A stretch of DNA of 64,000 nucleotides from Lentzea fradiae. Lineage in GTDB: Bacteria; Actinomycetota; Actinomycetes; Mycobacteriales; Pseudonocardiaceae. Positions 59,227 through 64,000 of the stretch are shown one piece after another (within the stretch, counting starts at the first letter, position 1; each line of letters begins with the position of its first letter). The stretch is taken from positions 248,001 through 312,000 of the forward strand of contig NZ_FNCC01000005.1 in NCBI RefSeq assembly GCF_900100955.1, written 5' to 3'. The notes beneath the pieces were generated by a model. The model saw only the letters and a list, made by a program, of their open reading frames with translations. It did no database searches and was not told where the DNA came from. Made by a program: the position numbers and the translations under genes.

Positions 59227-59871
59227 TTACCCGTTTTCGACGACTGTCACACCTTCTTCTTCCTCTTTTTTCTCGCCGCGGCGGCGCATGAACGCGAAGC
59301 CGGGGATGCCGAGGATCGCCTGGCGCATGTCGTTGGTGACCTCGAGCAGCTGGTGCAGCTCGGGACCGACCTTGTCGAGGGTGGCGAGGATCGGCAGGAT
59401 GTCGCTGGTCAGGTGCTCGGTGAGCACCGGCAGCTCGTCGATCAGCTTGATCGCCGCCTCGACCTCCTGCGGCGACAGCTCCTCCACGAACCGCTGCGCG
59501 AGCGGGTGGGCCCGCTGGGCGAGCGGCCCGTAGACGTCCATCAGCTCACCGGCGGACTGCGCGGTGCGGTCGGCCTTCGCGACGACCCGTGCGGCGCCCT
59601 CGGTGATGTCGGCGGCGCCCGCCGTGATCGCGCGGACCTCGTCCACGGCCTTCTCGGCGTCCGCCACCACGTTGCCGGTCCTGTCGACCAGGTCCTCGGC
59701 CTTCGCGACGACGCCGTCCACCGCGTCGATCGTGCCGTTGACCCTGCGGACGAGCTGCTCGACCTCGCCGATGAGGCTCAGCACGCGGCCGGGGACCGCC
59801 GCCGCGGCGGCCGTCGTCTCGATCGCGGCGCCGAGTGCCTGCCTGGCCAGTCCCATGCCGGGGATCTCCAT
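59227..59871 (-). CDS. Coiled-coil protein of unknown function
   Basis: A 214-residue helical protein. A long heptad-rich part (about 45-110; IGEVEQLVRRVNGTIDAVDG, AKAEDLVDRTGNVVADAEKA) is followed by ELSPQEVEAAIKLIDELPVL, TSDILPILATLDKVGPELHQ and AILGIPGFAFMRRRGEKKEE, an acidic/basic tail. This matches a family that actinobacterial genomes often label, without support, as ribulose-bisphosphate carboxylase large subunit; there is no Rubisco motif here. ATG 59871 follows a GGGG box. Confidence 0.75.
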   Translation of the reverse strand: MEIPGMGLARQALGAAIETTAAAAAVPGRVLSLIGEVEQLVRRVNGTIDAVDGVVAKAEDLVDRTGNVVADAEKAVDEVRAITAGAADITEGAARVVAKADRTAQSAGELMDVYGPLAQRAHPLAQRFVEELSPQEVEAAIKLIDELPVLTEHLTSDILPILATLDKVGPELHQLLEVTNDMRQAILGIPGFAFMRRRGEKKEEEEGVTVVENG

Positions 59872-60117
59872 GTTCCCCACTTTATTCAGGTGCGGCCCAC
59901 CGCGCGGAGCAAGACTTGGACGTGTCGCGAGTGGGCTGTTCGGCGGAGCGCGCTGAGCGGATCGGGGCAGCGTCATCAAGGATCTGTGGATTGTCCGGCT
60001 GCCTCATAGGTTTTCCTGATGTCGGCCACCTGGCTGACCGGGCGAACCGGGAACCGTGCGCCGTCCGAAGCTGTCCTAGGCGGGGGTTAGCATCCCGGCG
60101 GCGAGGGAGGGGCGCTC

Positions 60118-62295
60118 ATGACTTGGTGGCACCGGATCGGGCGAGTCGTCTCCGGGGGAGGACGGGAGTCGGCGAGCTTCGTCGCCGCTCTGCTCGGCGT
60201 GCTGGTGCTCGCGGGCGCCGCGCTCGGGCAGGGCATCTCCCGCACGTCGGTGGCGGTGTCGGACGGGCTCACCTGGCTGGGCGACGACCAGCGCGGTGAG
60301 GTCGTGCAGGTCAACCCGGTGTCCGGCAAGCCCCAGACGCGCCTGCAGATCAGCGGCCCCGACTCGCAGCTGGAGATCGCGCAGGAGGACGGCAGGCTGA
60401 TCGTCCTGAACCGGCGCACCGGCGAGATCACCGTCATCGACCTCGCCACGCTGCTCGCGTCCGGCCGCCGCCAGGCGCCGCCCGGTGCGACGAGCAAGGT
60501 GCTGGTGTCCAACGGGATGGTGTTCGTCGTCGACCGCGCCGCCGGCACCGTGCACACCGCGGACCCGCTGACGCTGGCCGACATCGGGTCGGTGTGGGAG
60601 GCGGGGCAGCCCCTCGCCGACGCCGTCGTGGACGAGGGCGGCGTGCTGTGGCTGGTCGACCACGGCGGCACGCTGCGCTCGCTCGACTGGCTGGACGACG
60701 AGGAGCGGTTCCGCGAGCGCTCGCACCGGCAGGTCGAGGGAGCCGGGCCGCGCACCGTTCTCGTGCCGCACGACCAGGGCGTGACGCTGATCGGTCTCGA
60801 CGGCGGTGTCGTGGTGCGCGACGGCACCGGCGCGGACGTGTCCAGGTCGACCGACCGCACCGACGCCGAGGTGATCGCCGCCCAGCGCGCGCCCACGGAC
60901 CTGGTGCCCGCGTCGGTGCCGGACTCGTCGGTGGTCGTGCTCGTCGTCGACGGCCAGGTGCTCCGCGTCGACGTGACCGCGTACGGCTGCCCGAAACCGG
61001 GGCGGCCCGCGGTGTTCCGCGACAAGGTCTACGTGCCGTGCAAGGGCTCCGGCAAGGTCATCATCCTCGACCGCGGCGGCAAGCGCGGCGGCGACGACAT
61101 CCGCACGTCCGGCGGGTCCGACCCGGAGCTGGTGTTCGACGACGGCCGGTTGTTCGTGAACGTGCCGGGCTCGTCGACGGGCGTGCTGGTCGACCCGGAC
61201 GGCGCGACGCGCTCGCTCACGATCCGCAGCCCCGAGCTGCCGGTGAAGGACCCGGACCGCTCGCCGCCCCCGTCCGTGCCGCCGCCCCCGCCGCCGCCCC
61301 CGCCGCCGAACCCGAGCGAGCCGGTGAAGCCGCCGCGCTACCCGGGCAACACGAACAACGGCAACGGCTCGACGACGGAGGTCGCGCCTCCGACGACCAC
61401 GGCGCCGCCGTCGTCGGCGTCCGGCGGTGCCGGTCCGGCCGCGCCCGCGGGCGTGACGGTGCGCGAGAAGTCCCGCAGCTCCTCCGCTCTGGTCGTGACG
61501 GTGAGCTGGACCGCGGCCGCGTCGGCCGACCCGGTCGTGGGCTACACGGTGACGGGTTCCGGCTCGTTCAGCGGCGGCACGGTCTCCGCCCAGGTCGCCG
61601 GCACGTCGTCCGAGCTCTCCATCCCCTGTGCGGGTTCGACGTTCTGCACGAGCGGCAGGCTGGACGTGACGGTGCGCGCGTCGACCGCCACGCAGGCCGG
61701 TGCGGCGGGCATGGCCGCGTTCACGGTGACCGCACCGGCCACCACGACCACGAAGCCCCCGAACACCCCGCAGCCCACCACGACCACGACGACCCCGCCG
61801 CCCACGACCACCACGACGACCCCGCCCTACACGCCGCCACCGACGACCACCACGACGCCGCCCCCGCCGTCGCTGCCGACCGCGGGCGCCACGGTGATCA
61901 CCGGGGCCAGCGGCGGCCGTCTCATGCAGACGCGCACCCTGACGCTCGCGCCGCCCGCGGACTGGGCGACCCACAACGGCCGCTGCGAGCTGGTGAACAA
62001 GACGTACGGGTACGGCGAGCCCATCGCCTGCAACGCGACGACGGCGACGGTCTTCCTGGAGGAGGGCAGCAACTCGATCGTCGTGCGCGCCTTCGCGGCG
62101 AGCGGTGCCGGGCAGGTCGACTCGGCCGCGCGGGTGCTGAACTTCACCTACGACGAGTGCAACGGGAAGCCGAACTGCATCCCGAAGAGGATGCCCGCGT
62201 CGGTGGAGACCGCGCCGATGGGCGCGGGCGGGCTGGGCTTGCTGGTGTGCGCGTTCCTGCTGCGCATCGGTGTTCGGAGGGATGAGGACAAGTGA
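60118..62295 (+). CDS. Large cell-surface protein: membrane helix, beta-propeller-like part, FnIII/Ig-like domains
   Basis: A 725-residue protein. An N-terminal signal-anchor (SFVAALLGVLVLAGAALGQG) precedes a beta-propeller-like part (about 45-385; blades such as RLIVLNRRTGEITVIDLATL and KVIILDRGG). A Pro-rich linker (poly-P near 390-400) leads to one Ig/FnIII-like domain (about 445-540), a Thr/Pro linker, and a second beta domain (about 585-680). It ends in a membrane helix (MGAGGLGLLVCAFLLRIGVR) and a charged tail. It starts a coupled operon: its stop overlaps the MoxR start (GTGA). The role may be envelope sensing or assembly. Confidence 0.82.
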   Translation: MTWWHRIGRVVSGGGRESASFVAALLGVLVLAGAALGQGISRTSVAVSDGLTWLGDDQRGEVVQVNPVSGKPQTRLQISGPDSQLEIAQEDGRLIVLNRRTGEITVIDLATLLASGRRQAPPGATSKVLVSNGMVFVVDRAAGTVHTADPLTLADIGSVWEAGQPLADAVVDEGGVLWLVDHGGTLRSLDWLDDEERFRERSHRQVEGAGPRTVLVPHDQGVTLIGLDGGVVVRDGTGADVSRSTDRTDAEVIAAQRAPTDLVPASVPDSSVVVLVVDGQVLRVDVTAYGCPKPGRPAVFRDKVYVPCKGSGKVIILDRGGKRGGDDIRTSGGSDPELVFDDGRLFVNVPGSSTGVLVDPDGATRSLTIRSPELPVKDPDRSPPPSVPPPPPPPPPPNPSEPVKPPRYPGNTNNGNGSTTEVAPPTTTAPPSSASGGAGPAAPAGVTVREKSRSSSALVVTVSWTAAASADPVVGYTVTGSGSFSGGTVSAQVAGTSSELSIPCAGSTFCTSGRLDVTVRASTATQAGAAGMAAFTVTAPATTTTKPPNTPQPTTTTTTPPPTTTTTTPPYTPPPTTTTTPPPPSLPTAGATVITGASGGRLMQTRTLTLAPPADWATHNGRCELVNKTYGYGEPIACNATTATVFLEEGSNSIVVRAFAASGAGQVDSAARVLNFTYDECNGKPNCIPKRMPASVETAPMGAGGLGLLVCAFLLRIGVRRDEDK

Positions 62296-63272
62296 TCGAC
62301 ACCGGTGAGGTCTCGGCGTTCCGCGACCTGCACACGCGGCTCGGCGACGCGGTGGAGGCCGCGGTGCGCGGCAAGCGCGACGTGGTCGACCTGGTGCTGG
62401 TGGCGATGTTCGCGGGCGGCCACGTGCTGCTCGAGGACGTGCCCGGCACCGGCAAGACGACGCTCGCGCGGGCCGTCGCCGGCGCGCTGGGCGGCATCTC
62501 CCGGCGCGTGCAGTTCACGCCGGACCTGCTGCCGTCCGACGTCACGGGCACGTCCGTCTACGACCCGCAGACCGGCCAGATCCGGTTCCGGCCGGGCCCG
62601 GTGTTCGCGAACATCGTGCTGGCCGACGAGATCAACCGCGCCGCGGCGAAGACGCAGTCCGCGCTGCTGGAGGTCATGGAGGAGCGGACCGTCACGATCG
62701 ACGGCGTCGGCCACGCGGTGCCCGACCCGTTCCTGGTGGTGGCGACGCAGAACCCGATCGACCTCGACGGCACGTACCGGCTGCCGGAGGCGCAGCTCGA
62801 CCGGTTCATGATCCGCACGTCGATCGGCTACCCGTCCGCCGAGGACGAGCTCGACGTGCTGCGGCCCGGCAGCGGCGCGGGCAAGATCGCCGACGTGCGC
62901 ACGGTGACGTCGCCGCGCGAGGTCAGCTCGTTCGGCGAACGGCTGGCGCAGCTGCACGTCGCCGACCCGATCCTGCACTACATCTCCGCCCTGGGCACGG
63001 GCACCCGCACCGACGACCGGCTGCGCCTGGGCACGTCGACCCGCGGCCTGCGGACGCTGGTCCGCTGCGCCCAGGTGTACGCGGCGTCGAAGGGCAGGCA
63101 CTTCGTGGTGCCGCAGGACGTCCAGGACATCGCCGACCCGGTGCTGGCGCACCGCCTGGTGCTCACCAGGGAGAGCGTGCTGGCGGGGGTGACGACGTCC
63201 GAGGTGCTGGCCGACGTGCTCTCGCGCGTGCCGGTGCCCAAGCCGGCGGCACCCAGCTCCACGGCACCATGA
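62292..63272 (+). CDS. MoxR-type AAA+ ATPase
   Basis: A 326-residue chaperone-like ATPase: Walker A PGTGKTT at about 51-57, Walker B VLADEINRA, sensor 1 VVATQNPID, and the MoxR pattern GTYRLPEAQLDRFMIRTSIG then YPS. MoxR proteins mature or activate partner complexes, usually with VWA-type or DUF58 proteins. GTG 62292 overlaps the upstream stop (GTGA) and its own stop overlaps the DUF58 start (ATGA), so the three genes are translated as a unit. Confidence 0.92.
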   Translation: MIDTGEVSAFRDLHTRLGDAVEAAVRGKRDVVDLVLVAMFAGGHVLLEDVPGTGKTTLARAVAGALGGISRRVQFTPDLLPSDVTGTSVYDPQTGQIRFRPGPVFANIVLADEINRAAAKTQSALLEVMEERTVTIDGVGHAVPDPFLVVATQNPIDLDGTYRLPEAQLDRFMIRTSIGYPSAEDELDVLRPGSGAGKIADVRTVTSPREVSSFGERLAQLHVADPILHYISALGTGTRTDDRLRLGTSTRGLRTLVRCAQVYAASKGRHFVVPQDVQDIADPVLAHRLVLTRESVLAGVTTSEVLADVLSRVPVPKPAAPSSTAP

Positions 63273-64000
63273 GACTCACCCTGCGCGGCACCGGTGCGGC
63301 GGTGCTGGGCCTGCTGATGCTCGGCGTGGGCCTGTGGTGGCGCTATGCGGGAATGGCCGCGTTCGGCCTCGCGCTCACGGCGCTGGTGGTCGCCTCGGCC
63401 GTCTCGGTCCTGGTCGCCTCACCGCTGTCGGTGTCGCGCACCGTCCGCCCGCGCACCGTGCCGCGGCTCGCCCGGTGCAGCGGACGCCTGGAGCTGTCGG
63501 CCACCGGCCGCTGGCCCGTGGCGCTCGACGCGGTGGACATGGTCGCGGGCACGCCCATGTCCGTGGACGTGCCGCTGCTCAAGCCGGGCACGGTCGAGGC
63601 GGTCGACTACGCCATCCCGACCGAACGCCGCGGCGTCTTCGACGTGGGCCCGCTGACGTTGCGCCGCAAAGGAGTCGCGGGCCTGGCCCAGGCGCGGACG
63701 GTGCTCGGTGAGGTCGTGCGGGTGCGCGTCGTACCGCGCGTGCTGCCGGTGCGCGGCCTGCCTTCCGGCGCCCGCCGTGGCCAGGTCGGCGCCGACGAAC
63801 GCGTGGAACGCGGCGGCACGGACCTGGTGGGCCTGCGCGAGTACGTGCCGGGCGACGACCTGAGGCGCCTGCACTGGGCGACGTCCGCGCGCACCGGCAC
63901 GCTGATGATCCGCGAGGACGCCGACCCGGCCCGCCCGCACCTCGCCGTCCTGCTGGACGACACCCGTTCGTCCTATTCGGACGGACAACGCTTCGAGGAG
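63269..64000 (+). CDS. DUF58 domain protein, 3' end cut off
   Basis: The first 244 residues of a gene running beyond the window. It has two N-terminal membrane helices (AAVLGLLMLGVGLWWRYAGM, AAFGLALTALVVASAVSVLV), a beta-domain (about 55-165) and the DUF58 signature LREYVPGDDLRRLHWATSAR followed by TGTLMIREDA. DUF58 proteins are MoxR partners with a VWA-like fold at the C-terminus, which lies outside the window. ATG 63269 overlaps the MoxR stop (ATGA). Confidence 0.9.
   Translation, partial: MRLTLRGTGAAVLGLLMLGVGLWWRYAGMAAFGLALTALVVASAVSVLVASPLSVSRTVRPRTVPRLARCSGRLELSATGRWPVALDAVDMVAGTPMSVDVPLLKPGTVEAVDYAIPTERRGVFDVGPLTLRRKGVAGLAQARTVLGEVVRVRVVPRVLPVRGLPSGARRGQVGADERVERGGTDLVGLREYVPGDDLRRLHWATSARTGTLMIREDADPARPHLAVLLDDTRSSYSDGQRFEE

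Noticed and set aside
59227-59871. Ribulose-bisphosphate carboxylase large subunit
   Set aside because: I recalled this label for similar proteins, but no Rubisco active-site motif is present and the protein is a coiled coil of less than half the needed length.

Overview
The window is high-GC DNA with the GC-rich third codon positions, frequent GTG/TTG starts and leaderless-type promoters of an actinomycete. Mycoredoxin, a mycothiol-type DinB enzyme, DUF5997, MAB_1171c-type proteins, a StrR-like ParB regulator and DasR/CebR-like operators point to a soil saprophyte, probably Pseudonocardiales (Lentzea/Saccharothrix-like; genus level is a guess). I see no tRNA, rRNA, CRISPR array, integrase or insertion sequence. 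It looks like an accessory chromosomal arm rather than a mobile island.

Layout. 1-5.0 kb: a cut-off VOC gene and an acyl-CoA dehydrogenase divergent from an HxlR regulator with twin palindromes; DoxX; a PH-domain protein; a DUF6886-like gene back to back with a lipoprotein. 5.0-11.5 kb: a complete oligopeptide ABC operon (two permeases, a fused double ATPase, a lipoprotein binding protein) with a strong terminator. 11.5-14.9 kb: a DUF3592-like membrane protein and an 828-residue EACC1-caspase-HEAT-polytopic membrane fusion, the most unusual gene here and a candidate conflict or cell-death effector. 14.9-19 kb: two tandem LigD-type polymerase proteins without ligase domain, a mycothiol-type enzyme, and a TetR/oxidoreductase pair with twin operators. 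19-25 kb: a DUF5997/LysR-effector-domain pair, YCII, CoA-binding, StrR-like ParB, an XRE regulator, NUDIX, and a structured non-coding patch. 25-36 kb: a secreted subtilase, a YciO-type protein, a zinc dehydrogenase, a second-type GltX, a GH3 glucosidase behind a CebR-like box, and YigZ with a LigC-type ligase. 35.5-38.2 kb: an XRE/ImmA/MAB_1171c trio divergent from a zinc-ribbon gene.

38-46 kb is a polysaccharide-attack district: ThuA-ricin lectin, membrane-anchored AA10 LPMO, GH19 chitinase with two CBMs, and two DUF4360 secreted proteins, with IlvA and mycoredoxin between them. DasR-like boxes lie before the chitinase and the ThuA-lectin gene, so chitin turnover is probably N-acetylglucosamine-controlled. 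45.8-50.5 kb: a four-gene catabolic-looking operon (FAD monooxygenase, CocE-type hydrolase, SnoaL-like, NIPSNAP) divergent from a LysR regulator. 50.5-60 kb: DedA, VOC, a GH92 mannosidase, a phosphotransferase, an RluA-type synthase, an EamA exporter with a convergent LysR, and a coiled-coil/small membrane pair. 60-64 kb: a large beta-propeller/FnIII surface protein translationally coupled to a MoxR ATPase and a DUF58 protein, which runs off the window.

All functional calls come from reading sequence and remembered family features; no database search was run.
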